From: Dasyornis broadbenti
Taxonomy: Eukaryota; Chordata; Aves; Passeriformes; Dasyornithidae
Length of the DNA: 64,000 nt
NCBI GenBank assembly: GCA_013397935.1
Contig: VZRN01001146.1
Location: 966,553-1,030,552, forward strand
Reading direction: 5' to 3'
Part shown: positions 51,126 through 62,184 of the stretch, in pieces
Layout: each line of letters begins with the position of its first letter
Numbering within the stretch: position 1 is the stretch's first letter
Made by a program: the position numbers and the translations under genes
The notes under the pieces: generated by a model
The model's input: the letters and a program-made list of their open reading frames with translations, nothing else
Told to the model about the DNA's origin: nothing
Databases searched by the model: none

Positions 51126-54100
51126 ATTATAGTCCATATCAGGCTCTGATAGGGTTGAGAGTGCTTGATGGGTCAGGGAAGGAGGGCCAGACAGGAGGAG
51201 AGCTCTGTAATGGCCTTCAAAGAAAAAGTTTGATCAAGGCAAGAGCCATGTACTGCGCTGCAGTTTGTTCTCAAACCTGCTGGTTTTTTTTAATTATGTG
51301 GTAGTTCTGGGAGGAATAGTAGATTACAAACCCCGAGTTAAGTTACTCTGTAGACAAAGAGAAGAGGAAACTCTAAGCAAGCTCTGTAAATGGGTGTGGT
51401 GTTCCTTAGCTGGTGCTGCCAGGGCCCAGCTGGCACACAGTGGGCAGGGCTGTGCCATGTCTTCAGAAGCATGGAGACCACTTTAAAAAACATGTCAGAG
51501 GACAGCAGCAAGTGGGGTCTGGTAAAGACAGGGATGGAGAAATGAGCTTGTTTTGTTTAAAGGAAGAAACGCTTTCAAGTGTGTGAAAGGTGGCAACAAA
51601 GTAAGGGGTGATGAACTGGCCTTGGGCAGATGTGCAGGGAAGAAGGAATAACTTTCAGGTGCAGCAGGGAAAGTTGAGGAGATGATCTTCCCAGTGACGA
51701 GAGGAGTTTGATACTGTGGTAGTTCACCCAGCTGAGAAGTTTGGAGATGACCATGATCCTGGGGCAGGAGGTCATTTATTTAATTTTCATTTATTCTTAA
51801 AAAATGGGCTAGGGAGCTGTTTCAGAGAAATGGTTTGGGTATAGATGATCATATTTCAGTGTAGGAGGATGGACTCTGACTGTGTCACATCCCCTCTGCT
51901 GCTGCTTTCTGTGACTCAGCTGCTGCGTGACATCTGCAGCTTTAGGTTTGTTCTTGTACAAGGAGTTTATTAACTTACATTTCTGCAATTCCCTGAAAGT
52001 CTGTATGTGTTCTTCTTGCTGTCTTAAGCTTTGACATCGGCAGGCAGCTCACAAAGGAGCTGGGCTGTGTTTTGAAGAGCTCATTTTCTCGGGGGCTGTA
52101 GGTTGTGCTGTACGTGACTGATGAAAGATCTTTCCCAGCATTAAAGCCGGTCACAGCCCCGATAAATCTGGAACAAATTCTGAGAAAGCATGTCATGTTA
52201 TGACTGGCATATCTGTGAGCATGGAGCTCTGCTTGAGAATTAGACTCAAAGTTTGCAGAGTGCTAGTGCTGATGTCATTCCCTTGGAATGAAAAGGCTGT
52301 TGAAACAGTAAATACTTTCTGTGGCCAGAAGCTAAGTCTTGAGCTGGACCTTTTCCTCTCTTCGAAGGAAAGAATGCAGAACAAACCTAAAATGTGTATT
52401 TGCAATGGGAAAATCTTAATTAGTTTAGAGCTTTTAGCTATTTCAAACCATTTACATACACAGCTGCTGTTCATGCAAACATGTAAACTATTGATGGAAA
52501 CTCCAAACTTACCTTGAACTGACATTTTTTCCCGTTTTTTAAAGCTGTGCTTGGTGTTCAAAAGTATGGTTGGAAAGATCTGAAAATTATATTTGTGCTG
52601 TACGTGCAGAAAGGAGCATAGACACAGGCTAACAGAAGCATAGAATAAAAGGCTTTAGTTCAGCAAGACTTGACACTGAAACCCTGTTAGCACCAAACAG
52701 CTGCTGGGAAAGTGTTTAATTTTTAGGGGCATTTACTCCTGGTTGTATCTATAGAGTTTTGTTTATGACTCAAAACTCTGAAAAAAGAGAGGACAGAAAT
52801 ACAAACTTAGATGTGCTCCAGGTCTTTCAGCTGACCTTTCTGCAATAAAAGATTAGTCTGAAACATCGGATCCAAAAAACCCACAGCCTGGGAATTAGAA
52901 CCTAATGCTGTAGCTTGGGAGTGCTCTAATATCCCTCAGACAGTGGGATTAACAGGGTAACTCAGATTTTTGCGCTGTCTCTCAGAGGACCCCATTGAGC
53001 ATTCACGAGGAATTCATCCCCACCCCCAACTTCCTCCTAGGAGGAAGAGTTTTGCCATGACAGATGTGGGGAACAGATGTTGAGAGGAAAAGTTATAATG
53101 GGACAATGACCTGAAGTGTTAGCTGGGCTCTTCCTTGCCGTGACTGAGCTTCTGTTCCCGATGGCAACGGAGGAAAGCAGCTCATGCTCCTGTCCCTGCA
53201 AACCCCGGTGTCTGGGGGGAGTTTGATACGGAAAGATTTTCTGTCTTCATGTCAGATACTCAAGGCTCAATCAGCTGAGGGAGAGGAAGGGACAAAGATT
53301 GAAATGCAAATCGAGTGTCTCTTATTCAGAGACAATTAGTCCTAGGTAGGTGAATCATGCTCAGCCACCCACCACCTTTCCTCAGCAGATCTAGGTCGTT
53401 TTTTTTTTGAACCTGAATCTGCTGGTTTACATGAAGACTTGCCCATTTCTTGCTGCTGTTCTTCCCTGCTTTTCCACTGCTGCATCTGTGGTGCCCAGGG
53501 GATGCTCAGGGTCCTTGTCCCCAAATGCCCCGGGGAGCTAATCTAGAATAAAGTCCTCAGTGACTGCTGAGTACCAGCAGAGAGCTGGGAGAAAACGCCT
53601 TCAGCAGCTCTGTGTTATGAGATAGGGCAGATCAGATGGTTTCTTTCCTTCTCTGTCATCCTCTGTTTCAGAAGGCTTTCTGCTCTTTTGTTGGCTCAGA
53701 AGGAAGATGTTGAGCTTGATACTCAAGAGAGATTGGCAGGGCAGAGCAACTTCCCTACTGAGGGAGGGATTTGGGACAGGTCTTGTTCTCCTTAGCTTAG
53801 TCTAGCTCAGGAGACTGTGAATAATTGTTTATTACAGAAAGGAAGTCAGCCATCCACAGAAGCCTAAGATTTTTTTTTTTTATGGCTCTTAAAATGGGAA
53901 ACTAAGTATTTGAAATACTGTAATGCTTGATAACCACTGCTGAGGTCCCCTTTCAACCTGAGCTGTTGTCTGATGCTATTACAGACATCAGTTGTGGATG
54001 TTTATTGCTTTCTGCCTGTAATTTAATATTTGCTTTATTTTCACAGGGCATTATTTGTTATATGTATTCCATTCCCCCGTCCCAAAAGTCTTTGAAGACT

Positions 54101-56407
54101 TCTCTTCTTCCAGCTCCAGCTTATCTGTATGAACTCTTTGTGACATAAATGTCCATAGTGACCACATAAATGTCCACATGTTTGTAATAACCCAAGGCTT
54201 CTGTATCTGCTATCCAGAGCCTTCTCCATGTGGACAAGATAGCCGGGACACTAATATAAAAAATTCCCTGAGTAGGACTCTTCATTGAGAAGTTTGATTG
54301 AAGTACCTAAATCATTATTTATTTGCTGGATATACCACCTCCCTTAGGTCTTGGAGTCAGTTCCTGTGCCTGGAGCAGTTTGAACCCCCAGCCCTGACCT
54401 GCAGAGGCCTGGAGGACTCAGTTCCTGCACAAAGCAATCGCCTTTCATGGGAGAGGGAAGTGAGATTTCTTTGGGCTTCAGGGTTTGTTTTCCTCTCCTG
54501 CTCAGAGCAACAGAGCATCCTTTCTAGAAAGCAGAGAGAGGAAGGAAAATTCAGTCCACATGTTTGGGATTTAAGGTTGAGAATGATTCACTCTCAGCTT
54601 CTGGGGGTTGTAATTAGGGGTGACATAATAACCATAAACTTTCGATAAAATAGTAGCAGCTTTTTTGTTACACTCTGAGCTGCAGAAGCTGCTTCTGATT
54701 AGCATCCCTTTGAGATAAGCCCGCAGGATCTCCACAGTTTGCAGATCTGACTCCAGGCTTTTGTGGCACAGTTCAGCTTCTTTCTGATGCTGAAAGGAGC
54801 CCTGAATTCTGAAACACCCCAGATTCTGATATTTTCACTTGGATCAGCATCTCAGCCTTTTCCTTAGCCATTTGAGTCTATCTGTGTAGTTTTGAAGTCA
54901 GTATTATCTTATTCTGGCTCAATCCTGCCAGTTTATGCTCTTTATAATACACTCTGAGGGTTATCTGCTATGGAAGAAAAACAATCTTGCTATCCTCCAC
55001 TTCTCCTGAAATATTACTACTCCTTTCTTTTCCAAGTGGCTGAGACTAAAAGGAATCCAGGAATGTGTGCAGCAGGAGATCTGTCATTCCCACTCCACAC
55101 CAAGGTGCATTCTTGTAGGGAGAGATGGGCATTTACATTGGAATGCTACCATCAACATTCAGCCAATTCTATTTTTTGGCAGTTGAGCACATGGAATTTT
55201 TAAAAAGAAGATCTACTTTTTAAAAGCAGGTCACAGACAAAAATAAAGACACATTTTTGGGCTATGAGAAGTAGGTCAGGTTTTGGGGGAATCATTAGTG
55301 AAAGCTGTTGATCTGATCCCACCTGTTTATTAATGTTTTTTGCTTCCTATGCCAAGTGTGTCTGGCTCATTTTGCTCTAGGTGAGATACATTCTTCTGCT
55401 TTGGTGAGCAAACTTCTTGTATGAACATTTTATAAAAGAAAAATAAATTAAAAAAAAACAACAGGAAAATATGTTCTTAGTTTTCCATTAGAGAATACTG
55501 TAGTGGAAAATGAGGCCTCTCTGTGCTGTCGTCCAAAAGGAATAAAGCTGCTTTGTGTCACCTCATTACTCTAAGCTGATGTTTTACCTCAAAATTGTTT
55601 TTGGGGGGAGGATGGGGGAAAGGCTGATTCTACTACTCAGGGATGGCCTCTGCAGCACCTTCTGCACAGCTGTCCCTCTAATTTAGGGGGAGCATTTCCC
55701 AGCCTGTAGGTGACTCTGTGTAGCCCCTGCAAGAGCTGCTGTACCAGGCACAAGGCTCGAGCAGGGAGGGATGGATTGCTGCTGGTCAGGCGTTGGAATT
55801 TGCCCGGCGTCGCTTTATTGCCTCCACAGCTGGAAGGTGGCTGTGACAGAGCTGTGGGCATTACCCAGTTGAGGGCCGGGAGCTGCAGGATGGGTGCTGG
55901 GGCTCAAGGTGGATTCCTGTGTGGCTCCTCTGGGCTTTCCCTCTGTGGGAGAAGGACATTTGTCCTCTCCAGAGCCCTGGTGAGCAGGTGGACAGCACAG
56001 GCTGCAGCTGCTGGAGTGAGGGTGGGTTTGTTTAACAAACCAAGGTTAGGTTCAGCAGAACAGAAACTCCTGGGCTTCTTCCACAGCCCAAGCTCTGGAA
56101 ACAGGGTGGTTTTGCTCTCTGAATGCAAATCGCAATTAATAGCAGTGTTTGTGGAGGACACCTCTGCAAATAGTCTCACTTTTCTGAATATCTGCATTTA
56201 CTGGAAGTTTCATTCCTTCCTTTTGATTTTTTGTAATATTAATCCACGTAACTGCATGCCTTAAATTGACAAGAGCAAAACAACTGATGCTCACATGCAG
56301 GTAATGTCTGTCGCTATCCCTCCCCTATTTTTATTGATGTAACTGAAGTTTTTGTTGAATTTTGGTAATTTATTTCTCTTCCTTTTTCCACATGGTCTAT
56401 TTTACAG

Positions 56408-56466
56408 AATTTGATTCAGAAACAAAAAGGGTTCAAGACCTTCTTTCTGGAATGGAGAAACCACAG
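56408..56466 (+). CDS. FNDC3B: FNDC3B short linker exon before FN3 domain 1 (59 nt)
   Basis: Acceptor after a long pyrimidine-rich tract (TCTATTTTACAG) and donor CAG|GTATGT. The first two bases complete a Glu codon from the previous exon, then 19 codons read FDSETKRVQDLLSGMEKPQ and end in phase 0. It corresponds to the family's KRVQDILSGIEKPQ segment, which leads straight into the first FN3 domain. The exon is clear of stops and the frame remains open past the donor to 56823. A second, consensus-like donor (GTG|GTAAGT) lies 45 bases downstream in frame and could give a longer form with 15 more residues. Confidence 0.96.
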
Positions 56467-56511
56467 GTATGTGATCCCAAATTGCCACACAAAGGTACAC
56501 TAGCAAATGTG
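56467..56511 (+). other. FNDC3B: Possible alternative exon extension (+45 nt, in frame)
   Basis: Between the canonical donor CAG|GTATGT and a second donor GTG|GTAAGT whose GT is at 56512-56513. The 45 bases translate without a stop as VCDPKLPHKGTLANV and keep phase 0, so the next exon would join in frame. GTAAGT matches the intron side of the 5' splice consensus perfectly, whereas the canonical site has T at +4. The upstream exon side (GTG) is weaker. Use of this site is not shown by the sequence. Confidence 0.35.
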
Positions 56512-57299
56512 GTAAGTAGATTGTGTCACAGCATCCTGGTGGTTTCATCAAGGGGAACACTTCTGATTCTTTTCCTTAGTAGCTTGTTGCCACTGTACAA
56601 ATCCAACTCATTTTGCTGGGTTATAAATCTGAAGGATCTTTTGTGCTCGCAGGTGTTTGAGGGCTCTGCCCACTCCAGGAATTGCACCAGTTGTCCGTTT
56701 CCAGATGACAATTCCCAGTATTCGTACTGTGATGCGGAACTGTGCACTGGGGTGACTTACATAGCTCTTACCCCCTCTCCCCTGGGTTTAATTTTATTTG
56801 TCATGAACTATTTATGTCTTTAATCATGATTAAATTAAGCTAATTCTATTATTCAATGGCAAATTACTATAGTCTGTGTTTGTCTGAGCCATAAAAGCCG
56901 ATGAATTGTAATGGAGTTGAATCACCCTGTAAATAACCCTAATGCAGAGTGTGACTGCAGTCAGGTGAGGTTATTAATAAATCTGCTTGTAAGCCCTTTG
57001 AACGTCATGCTTTTCTGGTCTAGTGTGTCAAATGAAAAGCAGAAGAGTGCTGTGGATCTGAATGAATGGTCCAAGCCAGCACTGGAAGAAGCAGTCATGG
57101 GGCAGAGGAGACAGAAATCCCAAAGCACAGCCTCCTCCTCTCTCAGGGCTCAGGCCTTTCTCTGTCCAGCTGGGGAGAGACAGGGAACAAATAAGCAAAT
57201 AAATCAAAATTAATGGTGGAAAGCTCATCTGAAGACTGAGTTCAACTGATAGAGGCTGAGACAAAGATATTCTGCAGTAAGAGCCTTGGCTGCAGGAGT

Positions 57300-57680
57300 G
57301 GCAGAAAGAAGCAAAAAATGAAAAATAGACAAAAATAATTTTCCTTTAATCATATCAAAAATAGGAATTTTTAAAAAGAAAATCTAAACCATGACAAATA
57401 GTGGTTCAATAATAATGACATTTACTGAGGTGATATTGGGGATTCTCTATTATTCTCTCTCTGTAACTTTGACATTTGTGAGTAATTAAACTCACAGGAC
57501 TCTCACAAATCATTAATTGCTATGAATGATTATGTGTGTATGTAGTCAGTATTACATCTGATAGAAATATATCATATTATGCACAAATAATCATCTTGGT
57601 CGTGTTTCTTGGCCAATCTTACACATCTGTGAGTGTGAAATAAAACAATATATAGAAAAACAACAGTGAGAAATTATGCA
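57300..57680. promoter_or_regulatory. Candidate conserved AT-rich element with nested inverted repeats
   Basis: Unique AT-rich sequence with ATTTGTGAG (57474-57482) inverted to CTCACAAAT (57502-57510), an inner GTGAGT/ACTCAC pair (57478-57483 and 57490-57495), and AATCATT/AATGATT (57508-57514 and 57525-57531). ATTA/TAAT cores are frequent. Regulatory function is only suggested by composition; conservation was not tested. Confidence 0.2.
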
Positions 57681-60107
57681 AAACAAAAGAGCACAGAGTG
57701 GTGAGTCAGTGGCAAGTGGGGGATGCCGTGTCTACAGCACATGGATTTGATTTGCCCAAGTGGGCAGCTCCCCCCATCCATGGGGGGAACCCCTCTGAAG
57801 GGTGAAGCCATCCAAAGGGATTAGCCTTGTGAGCAAGTCCTGCAGGAGAGCTATCACTGGGAGGTGTCTGGATTGTGCAGGTACCTCTCTGAGTACAAAA
57901 TATATACACTTTTTAAATTATTACGTCCTAGAAAGTCTGTTTTCAATAACAGATATTGTTACCTGTTGGAGAGATGTGCAGCCAAGCTGTAAATTTAATC
58001 AGAGCTTTGTCCCTGTAACAGCCAAAATTTTCAAAGACACCTTTTGCTTTTATTCCCCCACAGTTTTGTGTAAACTGAAATATGTTTTTAATTCACATTA
58101 TCACAGACAAAGTAAGCATTCTCTGAAACAAATACCTCGGTGAGGGGAGGGAAACTTGACTCTGGGTTCCGAAGTGGCTGCATCCGACAGCGTGGCTGCC
58201 GAGGGGCTCGGGGGGACATCACCCCCCGTGGGGAATCACCACGGCTCTGTCAAACCACAGCTCAAACATCAGCCTGGCTTTCCAAAAGGCAGCCTGCTCC
58301 CGCTGACTCGCTCTGCAGCGAAACTCATATTTAATCACTGGGGTTTTTGCCTAAAATTGCAGGATTAGAGCCATAATTTAAAAGCAGAATCTCGACCCAG
58401 TAATAACCGTGAATTCATTTGACCCCCAAGTCTTTCAAACCTTGCCCTTGAGGGAGTAAATGAATGTTGCTTGCAGTGTAGTTCTCACACACACAATGGG
58501 CCCCTGAACCACACGATGCCTGTGAATGCTAACCCGGAATTTGAAAGATAATGAAAGTTGTACAGAAACATTTTTCATTACCTGAAAGACGGGAAGGACC
58601 GATACTCATCAGTCTTGTAACCTTATTGAAATGGTGCAGGAGCTGGATTCTTTCCCAGGGGCTTTTATGGAATAATTATTTACACCACTGAGTTTTGATA
58701 GAGCAGAAAGGAGGCATTTACTGTGTAAACTGAGAAGTTTTCAGAAACTAATTAACTGTGCTTTTCACCAGACGTACAGAGCTCCTTGTGGGAGAATCTT
58801 TTGTTAGGTCTCAGCTAAAAGGCCAAGCCAGCTCTCTTCGAAGTGAGCACAGTGATTTTGGGGACAGATGAGACAGGCTGGGCGAAGTCGGAAGCAGCAC
58901 AAAGGTTTACCTGCCCAGCCTGGGAAGAGGTGCTTTGGCTGCTGGTATTTTGGTCAGATGGAATTCCGGCACCCTTAATGAACAATAAGCTGGTTTTTAT
59001 AGATGGTGAAGCTTTTCTGTCTGAAGTTCAGAAGGGCCATCAAGCCCACCGTCGTGGTGGTAGCTGGGCTGTTCCTGGCAGCGTGGAGGGGGCTGGTCTA
59101 GGTTTGTGCCTGTGGAAAGGTGTTTGTCTCAGCTAGAAAAGTTGGAAGTAAAGATGCTGAGCTGTTTTGCCAAGTGTCTGCTTGTTATTCTCAACATATC
59201 ATAGCCCCATTTATTTGACTTCCCCTTTCTCACAGCAAAGCCAGTGCTTCCTGCTCCAGTTAGGAGTTCCTTGGTAAACTAAGTGGTGGCTTTGGCCATG
59301 GAACGAGATATTGGCAGGTAACTGTGATATGGTATCAGCCTGTTGGTCAGGGAGCAGCAGATCGCTTTATCTCCAGCCACACAAATAAATCCGTTCCCAG
59401 CTGACTTGCTCAGCCCAGGGAGGGAATAGATTTGCCTTTTCTGACTTATCTCGCAGACAGTGACCCCTCACTTGCTTTCCTTCCCTTGCTGTGTGTGCTC
59501 AGTGCAGCTAGGACTGGTGTTCAACAATTTCTGGTGTTTATTTTTAAACCTCCAGCAGCAGTTGCTGTGTACCTACGAGCTCCAAGGCAGCCAGCAGCCA
59601 CTCCGGGTGCTCCTTCCCTCAGAAATTAATGGTGTAGCTGGAGCCGCTTAGCAGCTGCCTTTGGACTGCTCTCCTCTGTGTGCTGAGTTCAGAATAACAG
59701 TCTGACAGTTTCTAGCAGTTAGCCCACAAGATACTTTCTCTTCTTTTAAGAAACCTAAGACCTAACTTTTTACAGATTGCTGCAGTTCATGGAGGGCCAG
59801 AGCTTTGCCGTATGCGGGATATATACGTGTGTCCTTGGGAGTAGTCATAGAGAAAAACATTTCAATAGAACATTGGCAGGATATCATGCCTCCAGCTCCA
59901 AGTCTGTCTGAATTTATGAAAAACAATTATGCAAGCATATTTCCATAATAAAAGAAACTGCATGTTGATGGGCTGAGCTGGCATAGTAGTAATGTCTGTT
60001 AAAAAAACCTAAAATCTATTTGAATCTTATTATTCAGTTTTCTGATCAAAATATTATTTTAAATGCAGGTTTTTAGCTCTAAGTGTGTTTGTCACAATTT
60101 CACTTAC

Positions 60108-60143
60108 ATACGTGTGTGTATGTGTGTATGTACCTACATATGT
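60108..60143. repeat. TG/TA-rich microsatellite
   Basis: Interrupted GTGTGTGTATGTGTGTATG repeat continuing into TACCTACATATGTG. Confidence 0.8.
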
Positions 60144-62026
60144 GCATCTCAAAAAAATTAATTTATTTGTCTTATTTGAATCATTCAAGATTCTTGTAAG
60201 GTGTCTGAGTATTGGGGTTAACAGGTCCAAGATTTTAAAATAAACATTGATTTCACAGCATCAGAAAAATACGATAAGAAGTGCCATGAAAAATCGTGAA
60301 AGAATTTGCACGTCCATGTTTTTCGCAAAGAGAGATTGATATTACTTAAAACTTCTTGCCTTAAAACTTATTTTTCACATTAGGTTGAGCAAAGGTTTTC
60401 TGGTTTTGGCAAGACTTAAGTGTGCTGCTATAAATTAAAATCTCTAACTTTTGAGATCATGGTGTTTATGATGAGACATTTCATGGTGTCACCTACTTGT
60501 CAGGCTGTTAAAAATGGATTTATGACTTGCTCAGAAAGAATCTGCTTGATATATGGATATCAGACACAACAGTTGCGGTGCTCATCAGCTGGAAGCAATG
60601 TGTTTCCACGTGAGAAGTTAAATATTCTCTGATATAAAGATATCCAGAAGTTGGATTTGTAAACAAGCCGTCCCTGAAAGCTGGTTGCTAATACTTCATT
60701 CCCAAATAATTTGTGGGTGAGGGGTTTCACTTGTTTCCTAACAGAAGTTAGGAAATGTGTAACTGGAGCACCTGCAGCATTCATGTTACACCTTCTGAAA
60801 TAACAACATCTTGCTCTTTGTGTTGCAAAAATCTGTCAAAATTATAGATGCAGTGAAATTTGTTGAATAGGAAAAATAAAGAATATGAAACCTCAGTCTT
60901 TGATTCCTCCATACGGAGGCTAACTAAAAAATATTCTTTGCATATTCACTACAACTAAGAAGAAAAAACATCATTATTTTCATGATAAAAAGTGGAGAGT
61001 TTTGGTGGCATAGCATTTGAGTCTCTGGAGGCTTTGAGGCTTCCCTGGGATATTTCAGCAGGGCAGTATGAAAATGTGCTGCCTTTCCCAGATAACCAGT
61101 GCAGCTATTGCTTTTTATTTTTCTTTTGAGGCAGTGGCAGGGAGGATTTTTTTTCTTCTTTCTTGGCCTGATAACAGAAGGCTGTTCTCTAGGAAGCTGC
61201 TGCGGTGTGCAGCTGATGTGCCAGTGGCTCTCCTGCTGAGCAAGGTGGTGCTAGTTCTGTAAACTGGGTGAACCTGGCTCTCCAGAATAATGCAGTGCCA
61301 CTGGTGGGATGATAAAATTGTTTTGGTGCAGGGGTTTTAGCTGTTTTTGCCATGTTTTATTTAAAGAGGTTCCTCACCCATCTGCCATGAAGGTGTTGCA
61401 CTCAGGGGTGACTGCAGATCACACACCGTCCTGCTCTCAAGACAAAAAGTGATTGATTTGCAGTGTAGTTTTTAATTGACAAGTTGGACTTCTGTTACGA
61501 TTTTCCCTTGTTCTTTTGAGCCAGCATAACTTTTCAGGTTGAATTAGCTTTCTCTACTTATTTGCAGTCGAATTATTGTGATTTCAAGTGACAAGAAGGA
61601 ACAGGATGACTGAAAAAGCCATTGGAGTTTCATTAGAATAGCTCTCCAACAAAAATTTTAGGAAAATGATTGTCTACAAAACAACCTACAGGATAAAGTC
61701 TTTGTTCTGCTTAATTCCAATTCCCTTCTGGGAACGGCCACAGCAGCAGGTGCCTCCAGAAGCATCCTTTGCTGGATGCTCAGACAGTGACGATCCATTT
61801 CACTGCAGGGGAACCTTTCTCTCTGTATTCCTCATCCGTTAGAGATTACTTCATGCCATGAATCTGTATTTTTGGTAGTGTTGTTGATCATTTCTAGTCT
61901 TTCACTTCTCAACTCTAGCTCTGAAATTTCCATTTTACAAGAGAATTGATTGGGAAGATGCAAGCAAAAAGCAAATACTTAAGGAATAGTGTTTTTTCCT
62001 CAGATTAACTGCCATTTCTTTTATAG

Positions 62027-62184
62027 GTTACAAATATTCAAGCAAGGACAGTTTTACTTTCCTGGTCACCTCCCACCGGCCTTCTCAATGCAGATAGACA
62101 CAACAACGGTTTGCCTTACACCTGTACCTACGAGGTTGCCTTATCAGATAAAGGGAGGGATGGAAAATACAAGATCGTTTACAG
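62027..62184 (+). CDS. FNDC3B: FNDC3B coding exon, first half of FN3 domain 1 (158 nt)
   Basis: Acceptor TTTCTTTTATAG and donor ACAG|GTAAAA. It starts in phase 0 and reads 52 codons plus two bases (AG, the start of a Ser or Arg codon), so the following intron is phase 2. The translation begins VTNIQARTVLLSWSPPTGL and ends YEVALSDKGRDGKYKIVY. The SW-PP pattern, with the buried Trp of strand B, and the tyrosine-containing YEV of strand C are typical FN3 features; the G-DGKYK-VY segment is strand C' and its turn. The second half of the domain lies on the next exon, beyond the window. The loop between the B and C strands (62087-62110, NADRHNNG) differs from the human sequence as I recall it and seems two residues longer. 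Confidence 0.96.

Larger units (their letters stand above)
37726..56407 (+). other. FNDC3B: FNDC3B intron (18.7 kb, phase 1)
   Basis: From GTAAAA to a pyrimidine-rich acceptor ending TCTATTTTACAG. It holds a clear CR1 fragment at 40652-40957, a CR1-like fragment around 51.0-51.1 kb, a T tract at 44187-44202, T-rich and A-rich tracts at 46589-46620 and 47545-47602, and a GC-richer unique block at about 40.15-40.6 kb. Many short open frames occur on both strands but none resembles a known protein or has splice sites consistent with an extra exon. Confidence 0.92.
56467..62026 (+). other. FNDC3B: FNDC3B intron (5.6 kb, phase 0)
   Basis: From GTATGT to the acceptor TTTCTTTTATAG. Visible content: an AT-rich block with nested inverted repeats near 57.47-57.53 kb, a small CpG-richer patch at 58138-58321, and a TG/TA repeat near 60.11 kb. 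No CR1 copy or further exon is recognised. Confidence 0.93.

Noticed and set aside
55710..56264. 184-residue plus-strand open frame
   Set aside because: It lies in intron just upstream of the 59-nt exon, in a GC-richer patch where stops are rarer; Cys/Gly/Arg-rich translation without family resemblance, and an overlapping open frame exists on the other strand.
28776..62184. Assignment to the paralogue FNDC3A
   Set aside because: The shared PMMSPNGS block fits both paralogues, but the Pro/His-rich exon, the RQIDRQNRLNSPPSS linker and the FN3 domain 1 sequence match FNDC3B clearly better.
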